Below, in pieces: positions 45,413 to 53,860 of a stretch of DNA of 64,000 nt. Source of the DNA: RGIG3528 sp045629005 (GTDB lineage Bacteria; Bacillota; Clostridia; Lachnospirales; Lachnospiraceae); the NCBI GenBank assembly GCA_045629005.1, contig JAZQQJ010000027.1, positions 14,603 through 78,602 on the forward strand, written 5' to 3'. Numbering within the stretch: the first letter of the stretch is position 1; every line of letters begins with the position of its first letter. The position numbers and the translations under genes were made by a program. The notes under the pieces are model-generated. The model was not told the DNA's origin. It worked only from the letters and a program-made list of their open reading frames with translations, and ran no database searches.

Positions 45413-46789
45413 TTAAAGCTGTTCAAGTATATTATGGTATTCTGCAACAACTTTCTCCATGGCTTCACGCCCCGGTGCACCGATTGTATTTCGCTTGTCA
45501 ACACAAGTCTTCATCTTAATGGCTTCGTAAATGTCTTCTGTGAACACAGGAGATATTTTTTTGTATTCCTCGAGAGGAAGCTCATCAAGAGAGATATCCT
45601 TTTCGATGCAGGTGAGTACGAGAGAACCGATAATGCCGTGAGCATCTCTGAAAGGAACGCCGTGCTTTACAAGCCAGTCTGCAGCATCGGTAGCATTTGT
45701 GAAGCCGTTCTTCGCAGAAGCCTCCATATTTGCTTTATTTACGGTTATTGACTTGAGCATGCCTGTGAAAAGAACAAGACAGCCCTTAGCGGTATCGATT
45801 GCGTCGAACACGCCCTCTTTATCCTCCTGCATGTCCTTATTATAGGCAAGAGGAAGACCCTTCATAGTTGTAAGCAAACCCATAAGGGCACCGTATACAC
45901 GACCGGACTTACCACGAATAAGCTCAGCAATGTCGGGATTCTTCTTCTGAGGCATTATGGATGAACCTGTTGAGTAAGAGTCATCGAGCTCTATGAAACG
46001 GTATTCGTTGGAATTCCACATGATGATTTCTTCACAGAAACGTGAGAGATGCATCATGCAAATGGAAAGGTCGGAGAGAAGCTCAAGGGAGTAGTCTCTG
46101 TCTGATACAGAATCCATGGAATTGAGCGTCGGACCGTCGAAACCGAGAAGAGAAGCGGTAAGCTTTCTGTCGAGAGGATATGTAGTGCCTGCAAGTGCGC
46201 CGGCACCAAGAGGACAACGATTCATACGCTTACGATTGTCCTTAAGACGCGTATAGTCACGTGAAAACATTTCGAAGTAAGCACCGAGATGATGTGCGAG
46301 TGTGACAGGCTGAGCCTTCTGAAGATGAGTAAAGCCCGGCATATATGTGTCGAGATTCTGCTCCATCATGGAAAGAAGTTCCTGAAGAAGTGTCTTTATG
46401 AGAGGCATAAGCTCGTCGATTTCGTCACGCACGTAGAGACGCATGTCGAGAGCAACCTGATCGTTTCTGGAACGCCCTGTATGAAGCTTTTTGCCAACAT
46501 CACCGATACGGTCGATAAGCTCTGCTTCAACGAAGGAGTGAATGTCCTCGGATTCTGCGTTAAACTGAAGTTTCCCTGAATCTATGTCAGACTTAATGCC
46601 CTCAAGGCCATTAATTATTTCATCCCGCTCGGAATCTGTGAGAATGCCTGATTTCGCAAGCATTGTAACATGTGCTATGCTACCTTTTATATCCTGGGGG
46701 TAGAACCTTCTGTCGAAGGAGAGAGATTCGTTAAAATTGTGTACAAGCTGGTTTTCTTCTTTTGTGAAGCGACCGCCCCAAAGTTTCAT
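45413..46789 (-). CDS. argH: Argininosuccinate lyase
   Basis: Last step of arginine synthesis. The signature SSIMPQKKNPDIAELIRGK carries the catalytic serine loop, and HTGRSRNDQVALDMRLYV and PGFTHLQKAQP are conserved. 458 residues, full length. RBS AGGAGG. It is cotranscribed with a small acidic-tail protein 20 nt upstream. argG is not in the window. Confidence 0.97.
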   Translation of the reverse strand: MKLWGGRFTKEENQLVHNFNESLSFDRRFYPQDIKGSIAHVTMLAKSGILTDSERDEIINGLEGIKSDIDSGKLQFNAESEDIHSFVEAELIDRIGDVGKKLHTGRSRNDQVALDMRLYVRDEIDELMPLIKTLLQELLSMMEQNLDTYMPGFTHLQKAQPVTLAHHLGAYFEMFSRDYTRLKDNRKRMNRCPLGAGALAGTTYPLDRKLTASLLGFDGPTLNSMDSVSDRDYSLELLSDLSICMMHLSRFCEEIIMWNSNEYRFIELDDSYSTGSSIMPQKKNPDIAELIRGKSGRVYGALMGLLTTMKGLPLAYNKDMQEDKEGVFDAIDTAKGCLVLFTGMLKSITVNKANMEASAKNGFTNATDAADWLVKHGVPFRDAHGIIGSLVLTCIEKDISLDELPLEEYKKISPVFTEDIYEAIKMKTCVDKRNTIGAPGREAMEKVVAEYHNILEQL

Positions 46790-46809
46790 GTGAGTCCTCC
46801 TGTAAATAG

Positions 46810-47118
46810 TTAATCATCAAGCCCGAACTCTTCTTCGTCATCGGACTCTTCATCCTCGTCGATGACTGTTTCGTCAGTTTCCGGCTCTTCTAATTCTTCA
46901 ACCTTAACTACACCGGCATCACCACCGATTAATATGTGCTGCTTTTTCAAGCCGGCTTCGTAAAATTTCATTATGTTTCCGGACTCTTTTTTTATCTGAT
47001 TGTTTATTCTGTCACGGTTTGCATAATATGTAGCGTTATCGTAACAAAGGAAATTGTTCTTGGCGTCATCGGAAAACGGCAACATTTTCATGTATTCTTT
47101 GTTCTTATCATCAGCCAT
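46810..47118 (-). CDS. Small protein with acidic tail, unknown function
   Basis: A 102-residue cytoplasmic protein with a mixed N-terminal part (about 1-70) and a C-terminal tail that is almost all Glu/Asp (about 78-102). No known domain was recognised. RBS AAAGGG and a good promoter precede it, so it is expressed, and argH is in the same transcript. Link to arginine metabolism is only positional. Confidence 0.72.
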   Translation of the reverse strand: MADDKNKEYMKMLPFSDDAKNNFLCYDNATYYANRDRINNQIKKESGNIMKFYEAGLKKQHILIGGDAGVVKVEELEEPETDETVIDEDEESDDEEEFGLDD

Positions 47119-47159
47119 CGTTTGTTCCCTTTCTTTCGAGTTTGTATGCTTAAAATAAT

Positions 47160-47188
47160 AATATATCTTATCGGATTTGGAAAGACAA
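47160..47188 (-). promoter_or_regulatory. Promoter of the acidic protein-argH operon
   Basis: Minus-strand TTGTCT (47183-47188), 17 nt, TATATT (47160-47165). Confidence 0.65.
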
Positions 47189-47192
47189 GATA

Positions 47193-47221
47193 AAGAAAAA
47201 TCTTTGTGAAAAGTTCACAAA
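47193..47221 (-). terminator. Minus-strand terminator of a small transcript
   Basis: 8-bp stem TTTGTGAA/TTCACAAA with a 3-nt loop, followed on the minus strand by ATTTTTCTTT. It lies immediately upstream of the 47160-47188 promoter, so it must end a transcript that starts between here and 47390. Confidence 0.6.
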
Positions 47222-47322
47222 AACAAGCGCTGTTTTTCTACATCCCCCTGAGCCGAAAGGGACTTTACAAACCTTGAAACAGGGCTTATCATTTTCTCGG
47301 ATGTAATCCATCGGTTAATCAT
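47215..47322 (-). CDS. Possible 35-residue small protein
   Basis: Open frame from ATG 47322 to a TGA lying in the terminator stem. The product begins MINRWITSEKMISPVSRF and is basic and amphipathic. The ribosome binding site is weak. The same stretch holds the inverted repeat TACATCC/GGATGTA (47239-47245, 47299-47305), so it may instead be a structured RNA. Confidence 0.35.
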   Translation of the reverse strand: MINRWITSEKMISPVSRFVKSLSAQGDVEKQRLFL

Positions 47323-47390
47323 TCAATCTTCACGGAAGCGATACTTCCTTATCGCGTTCCGCCAATCCAAAATGAATATTATTTTACAAC

Positions 47391-48098
47391 ATGAAGAGAA
47401 CGTCTGCCTCGTGTTATGAATCTCCCGGAAAAGAGGAGAAACTTCTAAGGCTTGTGGAAAGCTGTTGCGGAGGAAAGGTAACAAAAGGCAGCATCAGAGG
47501 TTTTCTTAGTGAAACAGGTTTGTCTGCGTCGGCAATTTCATCGGACTTTCTGCCTTTCAGGAACGGCGGTTATATGTCCTATAGCCTTATGCTGCGGATT
47601 TTGTTCAGAAAGGCAAAACGTGAAATAACGGATATGCTCAGTAAATCACGTGGGTTTATTCCGTGCGAAGCACTGACATACCTTTATGAATCCAATCTTT
47701 ATTCTAAATCGTGGCTGTTATCCGAAAAAGAAATACTTGAAATCAGCGAGGATGAACTGTACTCGCATTATGAATTCGGAACGGTTTCACCTCTTTTCGG
47801 AAACATTGATTGCGAATTGAATATTGGTTGTTGTGCTGTTGATGCGGTAAATCATGATGAACTTCAGGTTAAACTCTGCTTCGGAGAACAGGCGGTGTAT
47901 CCGGAGTTTATTAAGTTTACCGAAAAAACGGAGATGGAACGCGTTATTCGGATGATTTTATTAAAAAAGCGTTCAATCGAACTTACAGGAAGCTGCGCTA
48001 TGCTTAACGAGGGAAGCATATATGCAATAAGACCTCCAAAGGGTAATTGGGGAATGAGGCTGAATCTAGGAGAGGAACAAACATGGGGAAAATTATAG
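47391..48098 (+). CDS. Unknown protein heading the Tad-like locus
   Basis: A 235-residue protein without membrane helices, cysteine-containing, with no family I recognise. The N-terminal part (about 15-50) looks helical and could be a small DNA- or protein-binding module; the C-terminal part contains IYAIRPPKGNWGMRLNLGEE. There is no Shine-Dalgarno sequence. A TATTAT at 47377-47382 would place transcription start at or next to the ATG, suggesting a leaderless mRNA. It overlaps the TadZ-like gene by 16 nt. Position suggests a role in the same system. Confidence 0.72.
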   Translation: MKRTSASCYESPGKEEKLLRLVESCCGGKVTKGSIRGFLSETGLSASAISSDFLPFRNGGYMSYSLMLRILFRKAKREITDMLSKSRGFIPCEALTYLYESNLYSKSWLLSEKEILEISEDELYSHYEFGTVSPLFGNIDCELNIGCCAVDAVNHDELQVKLCFGEQAVYPEFIKFTEKTEMERVIRMILLKKRSIELTGSCAMLNEGSIYAIRPPKGNWGMRLNLGEEQTWGKL

Positions 48099-48901
48099 CA
48101 TTCAGAGGACCTTATCGTGGAATAGGAAGAACAACCTCTGCAATGGAAATTATAGGTGTTGGACTCGCTAAAAAAGAAAAGACAATTGTAGCACTTACGC
48201 AGATACCGGGAAGACAGCAGTTTTTGGAAGATGCTTTTGATGAAAACATTCCAGGAAGCATTTCAAGGGAAGTGTATTCAAAAAACGGACTTTGGGCTTT
48301 ATGGCAAAGATTCAGAACAGAAAGGCTTAACTCTGATGAGGTTAGGGAAAGTGCGGTTAAAACTTCAATGGAAAGTCTTGATATTTTCCCTTATATGCCA
48401 TGTGGTTCTTTGACCGATGACAGAACCAAGCTTGCAATAACTGCACTTATATTAAGCGACATAAAGAAGGCCTATGACTTTGTACTTGTTGATGTCGGTG
48501 AAGAAGTGAACGATCTGACAAGAGCTGTTATTTCAGGCAGTGATGCGGTTGTTTGCACTATGCCTCAGTCAATTCGTAAATGGCAGAACTTCCTCTCCAT
48601 GGAAGACATAAGTTTGAACGCCAAAAACACGTTATTTCTTGTGAATGGTTCGAACGATTCGGCAGATCCAACATTAAAAAAAATCGAAATGATATTTCAT
48701 AAACTCCTTAAAGGCAGAAAAGTTTTTGAAATACCCTTTTCGACTAAAGTAATTGCTTCAATTGATGAGGGAAGAATGTGTGAAGTGCTTGATGACAGGT
48801 TTTGTCGTTTGTCAAAAAACAATGCTTCAAGGCTTCAGTTGAATGTAAATCGTGTCATTAAAGAGATTATGGAGGTGTGTGAAGGTGACGGGATTAAGTG
48901 A
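48083..48901 (+). CDS. TadZ/CpaE-like ATPase, degenerate P-loop
   Basis: MinD/ParA-fold protein of the kind that positions Tad/Flp pilus machinery. The P-loop region reads GPYRGIGRTTS where a KGGxGKTT is expected, so both diagnostic lysines are replaced (the catalytic one by Arg). The Walker B-like segment is FVLVDVGEE. Degenerate Walker A is known for TadZ proteins. ATG 48083 has AGGAGAGG upstream and overlaps the previous stop by 16 nt. 272 residues. It overlaps the ATPase gene by 17 nt, so the three are tightly coupled. Confidence 0.75.
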   Translation: MGKIIAFRGPYRGIGRTTSAMEIIGVGLAKKEKTIVALTQIPGRQQFLEDAFDENIPGSISREVYSKNGLWALWQRFRTERLNSDEVRESAVKTSMESLDIFPYMPCGSLTDDRTKLAITALILSDIKKAYDFVLVDVGEEVNDLTRAVISGSDAVVCTMPQSIRKWQNFLSMEDISLNAKNTLFLVNGSNDSADPTLKKIEMIFHKLLKGRKVFEIPFSTKVIASIDEGRMCEVLDDRFCRLSKNNASRLQLNVNRVIKEIMEVCEGDGIK

Positions 48902-50468
48902 CATTCTTGTATTTTCTGCATTGCTGCTTTGTGTTGCTGCCTTTGGATACTTTCTTGTTTTTTATGGGAATAACCATACTAAGAAAGATGACAGAACTGA
49001 ATTTAGCAGGCTTCTTTCTGCCGTACGTGAAATGCTCAATGATTATGTCAGTTTTACTGAGAGACATCCCGGATTTAACGGCAAACTGGCTGACAGTGCT
49101 ATGGGAACAACCGAAAGCATAGTGAATGCTATAAGAGAATGTTGTTCCGGAGTTCCGGGAGCACGTGAAATAGTACGTGAACTGATTGAAGCATATATTC
49201 TTGAGGAAGTGAAGCCCGATAAGAGAGACCTGCAGCATCTTTTAAATGAAGACGATCCAATAGTGGCATTTTACGAGCTTATATGCGTTTTATCGGTTGA
49301 ATATGGAGATTATGCATTTCAAAAGCTATGGACGTGTTTCTTGAAAAATCGCGTCGGAGGCCAAAGAGAGATTACCGAAAAGGATATTTTTGAAGCAAGA
49401 GAGCATTTTAGAGTGAAGCTTAATGAGCACCAAAAAATAAAGGTGCTTTCCGAAATTTTATATATATACACTGCAGGGCTTGGGGCTATTGACTGCCTCA
49501 ACTGGCAAAAGGGATGCGTCGAGGAAATACAGCTTGGACTTTCGGGAATATCCAAAAATCTGTACGACTATAGAGATGAACTTCTTAAGCTTGAAAAGAC
49601 CTCTGAAAAAAAGGCATGCATATCATCAAAGGACAGCGTTCATGCTGTAATCGGAGGCGTGACTTACAGACTCTCATTTATTTCTTTCGGAACAGAGGAC
49701 GAGCTTATCAGAGTTTTACGTAATTTGGCGAGAAACTCTGTTTCACCTGAATTAACGAGGAAAAATCCTATGCTTGTGGTTGACACTAAGGATAACAGAA
49801 GAATTTCTGTGTCTCGTCCTCCGCTCACAGATGCATGGGTAGGACTTATTAGAAAGTTTGATACGGTGTCTCAGGTTTCATTGGATGAGCTTGTTAAGGA
49901 TGAAGCGGCGAGAAATATTATATTGGAGATGCTTGATAAAGGTACTTCTATTGCAGTTACAGGAGAAATGGCATCAGGAAAAACAACTCTTTTAAGGGCA
50001 CTTTTATTGAAAATGGGTGAGAAAAAAAGCATTCGTGTTATTGAAGCTGACAGCTTTGAATTAAATGTAAGAGAATATCTTCCCGATGCAAATACTCTGA
50101 CAATGAGGGTTTCTGATGAGTTTACTGAAGAGAGGGTTATGAGCTTTGCGAAAAAGACAACAGGTCAGATTTTTGCCATAGGAGAAATAACCTCTCCGAA
50201 AACTGCGAATTTGGTTATAAATGTTTCAAAATATGCTTCGACAGTGCTTTTTACGGCTCATTATAAGTCTACAGAGGATATGGTTTCGGACTTTACAAGC
50301 GCACGAATTAATGCCGGAGGCTGGAACGATGAAACAACAGCAAAGGAAGAAGCGCTGAAGGCTCTCAAATATGACATTCATGTAGTAAACAACAATGGAA
50401 TAAGAAAAATAGGTTACATCAATGAGGTGGCTGAAAATGGAAGTATCAGGTGTCTTTATCGGGATTAG
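48885..50468 (+). CDS. TadA/CpaF-like secretion ATPase with N-terminal membrane helix
   Basis: Predicted motor of the Tad-like machine. A hydrophobic helix (about 7-28) is followed by a long N-terminal region (about 30-240) and the motor domain. Walker A GEMASGKTT is at 360-368; an Asp-box-like VIEADSFELNVRE follows. A Walker B-like IFAIGEI keeps the glutamate, and a His-box-like FTAHYKS is near 458. Typical CpaF/TadA proteins are soluble, so the membrane helix is unusual. Start GTG 48885 is set by GGAGG at 48871; an in-frame ATG at 48852 lies inside the preceding gene. 527 residues. Confidence 0.8.
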   Translation: MTGLSDILVFSALLLCVAAFGYFLVFYGNNHTKKDDRTEFSRLLSAVREMLNDYVSFTERHPGFNGKLADSAMGTTESIVNAIRECCSGVPGAREIVRELIEAYILEEVKPDKRDLQHLLNEDDPIVAFYELICVLSVEYGDYAFQKLWTCFLKNRVGGQREITEKDIFEAREHFRVKLNEHQKIKVLSEILYIYTAGLGAIDCLNWQKGCVEEIQLGLSGISKNLYDYRDELLKLEKTSEKKACISSKDSVHAVIGGVTYRLSFISFGTEDELIRVLRNLARNSVSPELTRKNPMLVVDTKDNRRISVSRPPLTDAWVGLIRKFDTVSQVSLDELVKDEAARNIILEMLDKGTSIAVTGEMASGKTTLLRALLLKMGEKKSIRVIEADSFELNVREYLPDANTLTMRVSDEFTEERVMSFAKKTTGQIFAIGEITSPKTANLVINVSKYASTVLFTAHYKSTEDMVSDFTSARINAGGWNDETTAKEEALKALKYDIHVVNNNGIRKIGYINEVAENGSIRCLYRD

Positions 50469-52326
50469 AAGTTCGGTTGAACGAAAATATTCGGGAATCT
50501 GCCCTTATCCGACAAAAAAACTTGAGAGCCTTGTGTCTCAATGTTTATTAAAAACGTGGTTTACAGCTGCTGTCGGTTTTTTGACTGTTGTAACCGCCAA
50601 TAGATTTATTGAAGGCAGATTTACTGTTTATTCTGTGCTTGCAGGGACTTTTCTTGCGATTATTCTGTTAAACGCTGTCCCTGACATTATTATACGAAAA
50701 TGTGAAGAACTTTTTTTGTCAGATTTGTTAAGCTATTTTTCTTCCGTAAAAAGGAAATTCATATACAAAAAAAATATACCCGATGCAGTAGGGGATGGGG
50801 CCGGAGGCTTTGGCGAAGAGATAGTCAGAAACGCATCGGAACTGGAAAAGATACTTGTTACGGATAACAGAAGAGAAGCGGTCAGAAGATATATCGAGAA
50901 CAGAAACAAGAACAAATTTCTTAAACTGTTTCTTATTCAGGCTTTTGAGACGTCCGAAAACGGCGATGCTGAATTTGGAGGAGAATCATCTTTTTCAAAA
51001 AACATAGAGTTTCTCAGACTTGAAGTAATTAATGAGATATATCGTGAAAAGAAGAAAAGGTATATGTTTTCGGGATATATGTTTGTTGCGGTTTTTCCGG
51101 TGCTGTCAATGGGAATTGTCAGAAGAGTCGGCTTGGCATTAACGGACAGCCTATCACTGTTTTATGAGGGGACAGGTGCGTTTATAATTCTTCTTTCTTT
51201 CCTGTCGGCATGGTTTGTCATGTCGGTACTAAAAGATAACAGCACTGATATTCAGACTATAGGCAGTGAAAAAATGGCACATAAGAAGAACAGCAGGTTT
51301 GTAAGGATTGGCAGGAGACTCGAAAATTTTGTCGAAAGCTCGGAAAGCAACGTTGTCAGACGATTGCGCGGGAAAATATATGTAAGTGGAAGACGTATAA
51401 GAATTTCGAAGCTTTTATTGGAGATGATACTGATATCATGCATTGTTCTAACTGTCGGACTCTTCTTTCTGTTCCTTCAAAGAGGGAACGAGAGGGATGC
51501 ATTGCTTGAAAAGGTTGAGAATATAGACAGGATTGCAGTTCTGGCACGTGATAACGTGAAAAAGGGGATGGAATATGCAATTCTTGAGTCTGTAAAGGAT
51601 GTTATAAGTTCGGGAAAAACAAATATTACATACAGCGATGCTCTTAGCCTTTTCAGAAGTTATATGGGGAATGTGAATAGCAATTATGAGGAAGAATGCG
51701 TAAATGAGATATTAAGCCGAACAGCAAAATATCGGGGGCTTTATGTCAAGTGGTATGAGGGAGCAATTGTGCTGGCGGTTTCATTAATTACCGGGTTTCT
51801 GCCTGTATTTAGGCTAAATATGGATTCGTCTCTGAGAAAAAGGGCATCGGTCGATGAAATAAAGCGTTTTCAAACTATTATTATGATGGAAAGAGGCTTC
51901 GATTCACTTAGTGTTGTTGGGCTTTTAACGGATCTGGAGCTGTTTGCGGATGTGTTCAAACCTGAACTGAAAGAGGCTGTGAATACTTATTCTGCGGGTC
52001 CCAATATGGCTCTTCAAAGAATGAAACAAAAAGGAACATTGAAGAATCCAGCTTTTTCTGAAATAGCAGATGGGTTTATTGCAGTTGATGAGGTTGGAAT
52101 ATGTGAAGCTTTTTCGGATGCTGCAGGTAATAAGGAATGTCTTGAACGGATGGATGAACTGTCGGAAACAATAAGTGCAGAAAAGAAGAAAGGATTTCTC
52201 GATATCGTTGTGTGGATTCCGGGAATACTCGTTATTTTTGGGTATTTTGTTGTGCCTTTTATGAAAAATTCTCTTTCGGAGCTTTCAGAATTGTTCAGTC
52301 TGCTCGAAAATCCCGGCGCGCTTTAG
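50437..52326 (+). CDS. Fused TadB-TadC-like membrane platform protein
   Basis: A 629-residue membrane protein with about seven helices in two blocks. Block one (about 1-275) has two helices, a cytoplasmic T2SSF-like stretch and two more helices. Block two (about 290-629) has two helices, a second cytoplasmic T2SSF-like stretch containing FQTIIMMERGFDSLSVV and FSEIADGFIAVDEVGI, and a C-terminal helix. This is the pattern expected if TadB and TadC were fused. Sequence identity to T2SSF is low, so this is inference. ATG 50437 follows GAGGTGG. Overlaps the ATPase gene by 32 nt. Confidence 0.7.
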   Translation: MEVSGVFIGIRSSVERKYSGICPYPTKKLESLVSQCLLKTWFTAAVGFLTVVTANRFIEGRFTVYSVLAGTFLAIILLNAVPDIIIRKCEELFLSDLLSYFSSVKRKFIYKKNIPDAVGDGAGGFGEEIVRNASELEKILVTDNRREAVRRYIENRNKNKFLKLFLIQAFETSENGDAEFGGESSFSKNIEFLRLEVINEIYREKKKRYMFSGYMFVAVFPVLSMGIVRRVGLALTDSLSLFYEGTGAFIILLSFLSAWFVMSVLKDNSTDIQTIGSEKMAHKKNSRFVRIGRRLENFVESSESNVVRRLRGKIYVSGRRIRISKLLLEMILISCIVLTVGLFFLFLQRGNERDALLEKVENIDRIAVLARDNVKKGMEYAILESVKDVISSGKTNITYSDALSLFRSYMGNVNSNYEEECVNEILSRTAKYRGLYVKWYEGAIVLAVSLITGFLPVFRLNMDSSLRKRASVDEIKRFQTIIMMERGFDSLSVVGLLTDLELFADVFKPELKEAVNTYSAGPNMALQRMKQKGTLKNPAFSEIADGFIAVDEVGICEAFSDAAGNKECLERMDELSETISAEKKKGFLDIVVWIPGILVIFGYFVVPFMKNSLSELSELFSLLENPGAL

Positions 52327-52334
52327 GAGGAAAA

Positions 52335-52766
52335 ATGTCTGTAACAAAAGAATTCATTATGATGGCTGCGGGCCTGATTATGACAGTCTCTCTTGTTTTT
52401 CTTGGAATCGGAATCTACAGAAAAGCGGCTTCTACAGGGATGCTTCTTGTAGAGCGTGAAGAAAAGAGAATGAATGAAATAGCAGAATATGAACTGCACA
52501 GATACGATGATATTCCTGTAAATGGAAGTAAAGTACTCAGATATATAAAACAAATTAGCATGGAATATGATGTTGAGATTGAAATCACGGTCGCAAACCC
52601 TTCATCATGTACTTATATGCTTAGTGAAAACAACTCTTTTTCGGAGTTAAGAAATGCGGAATCGGAGCGGTATATAAACCCTCTGAAATTGTTCAGTGTG
52701 ACCGTATATGAGGATGAGAATGCTGCGCTTTGCGGCATAGAGATTAAACAAATAATGGAGGATTAA
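52335..52766 (+). CDS. Small single-pass protein, pilin-like
   Basis: A 143-residue protein with a short N-terminus (SVTKEFIMMAAG), one hydrophobic helix (about 7-27) and an exported-looking C-terminal domain. It shares a YINPLKLFSV segment and the following strand pattern with the next protein, so the two are probably paralogues. AGGAGG precedes the ATG at good distance. No type IV prepilin cleavage motif with Glu at +5 was seen. Role as pilin or pseudopilin is inference from context. Confidence 0.65.
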   Translation: MSVTKEFIMMAAGLIMTVSLVFLGIGIYRKAASTGMLLVEREEKRMNEIAEYELHRYDDIPVNGSKVLRYIKQISMEYDVEIEITVANPSSCTYMLSENNSFSELRNAESERYINPLKLFSVTVYEDENAALCGIEIKQIMED

Positions 52767-52770
52767 TTTT

Positions 52771-53223
52771 ATGGAAACAGCAAAATCAATATTACTTTTT
52801 TCTGTCGGTATTATTTTAACGGTAGGATTTATTGCAATCGGCATGACTATATTTAACAAATCAAAGACATCAATTGCGAATACAAATGCTCAGTACGACT
52901 CACTTATCAGCCAGTACTCCGACATTGAATACGCCTTGTATGAGAATACCGGAAGTACGGCATCAGGCTCCGAAGTAAGAAAGCTTATTAAAGGTTTACA
53001 GAATGACGGTATTACCATCTATGTTAAGAATGGCGAATATATAACAAATCACAGCGATGAAAAGGATAAGGGAGTTGTATACAGCTATGGCAGTGAAGCA
53101 ACTAAACTTATAAATGATAAAAGCGAGAAAGAAAACTATATTAACCCTATGGCAAGCTTTTCCTGCGATCTGCAACGTGACGGGAATGGCTGTATTGAAT
53201 CTATAACATTCACACAGAAATGA
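52771..53223 (+). CDS. Small single-pass protein, likely pilin-like subunit
   Basis: A 150-residue protein with one N-terminal helix (about 5-27). Then follow ISQYSDIEYALYENTGSTASGSEV and YINPMASFSC, which match a family I recall from Lachnospiraceae Tad-type loci that automated pipelines often call ABC transporter permease. The helix-plus-globular-head shape is that of a pilin. RBS GGAGG. Overlaps the next ORF by one base. It is the best candidate for the main subunit. Confidence 0.7.
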   Translation: METAKSILLFSVGIILTVGFIAIGMTIFNKSKTSIANTNAQYDSLISQYSDIEYALYENTGSTASGSEVRKLIKGLQNDGITIYVKNGEYITNHSDEKDKGVVYSYGSEATKLINDKSEKENYINPMASFSCDLQRDGNGCIESITFTQK

Positions 53224-53354
53224 TGGATAAGTCCGAAATTCTTGATATTGCTTTAGATCTTGTTCTTTTTGCAGCGGGGATATTAATGTTGTCTTTAATA
53301 ACGGGCATCCTTGTTCAGGGATACAGGCAATTGATGAATATTACGATTGTATAG
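53223..53354 (+). CDS. 43-residue membrane peptide
   Basis: MDKSEILDIALDLVLFAAGI then a continuous hydrophobic helix to about residue 30 and a short tail. It starts on the last base of the preceding stop, so it is coupled. The size is close to that of Flp pilins but no Gly/Ala-Glu-Tyr processing site is present. Too short for standard gene finding. Confidence 0.6.
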   Translation: MDKSEILDIALDLVLFAAGILMLSLITGILVQGYRQLMNITIV

Positions 53355-53361
53355 GTGAATA

Positions 53362-53733
53362 ATGGAATCTGCTGAAAAACTTATATATATTCCTGCCGGA
53401 CTGCTTTTACTGTTCATTTTTCCTGTTATTTCTCTTTTGTGGATGAAAAACCTTGATGATGAGAGAATGATTCAAAATACATGTAAGGAGTTTGTTGAAG
53501 CAGCCTATGAACAAGGCGAGATATCAATGGAGGATTACCTTTACATGTACGAAAAATGTCTGCTTATTGATGATAATCGTCATATTAAAGTCAGGATAAT
53601 TCATCTGGAAGGCAGGAGAGATGCGGAACTCTCGGATTATTTTTACACCTTGGAAGACGGGGAGCTTAGAAGACAATTGGAAACCGGCCCGGTAATTATT
53701 GAGAAAGGAAGTATGTTGGAAATATATGAGTAA
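53362..53733 (+). CDS. Single-pass TadE-like or minor-pilin-like protein
   Basis: A 123-residue protein with one helix (about 9-27). A helical stem (DERMIQNTCKEFVEAAYEQG, then the EISMEDYLYM segment) and a beta-rich tail follow. Similar stem-then-sheet proteins occur in Lachnospiraceae Tad loci. Coupling to the following ORF by 8-nt overlap. Function inferred only from position. Confidence 0.65.
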   Translation: MESAEKLIYIPAGLLLLFIFPVISLLWMKNLDDERMIQNTCKEFVEAAYEQGEISMEDYLYMYEKCLLIDDNRHIKVRIIHLEGRRDAELSDYFYTLEDGELRRQLETGPVIIEKGSMLEIYE

Positions 53734-53860
53734 AGCTTTTGAACGTGTGCTTTTTATTCTAATCATCTTTTTAGGCATTATATTGTTTGTAAAGTGCGAA
53801 ACACTGGCTTTAGAAAAAGAATACGAGGTTTATGAAAGCACACTGCAGGAGACAGAATGA
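53726..53860 (+). CDS. 44-residue membrane peptide
   Basis: One hydrophobic helix (about 8-22) followed by a charged, probably coiled tail (LEKEYEVYESTLQETE). Starts 8 nt before the previous stop and ends overlapping the next ATG by 4 nt. Its placement inside a tightly overlapping operon supports a real gene. Confidence 0.6.
   Translation: MSKAFERVLFILIIFLGIILFVKCETLALEKEYEVYESTLQETE

Noticed and set aside
47239..47305. Known riboswitch (cyclic-di-GMP, TPP or SAM type)
   Set aside because: The inverted repeat has none of the conserved internal motifs of those classes that I can recall, and the stretch is also open as a minus-strand ORF.
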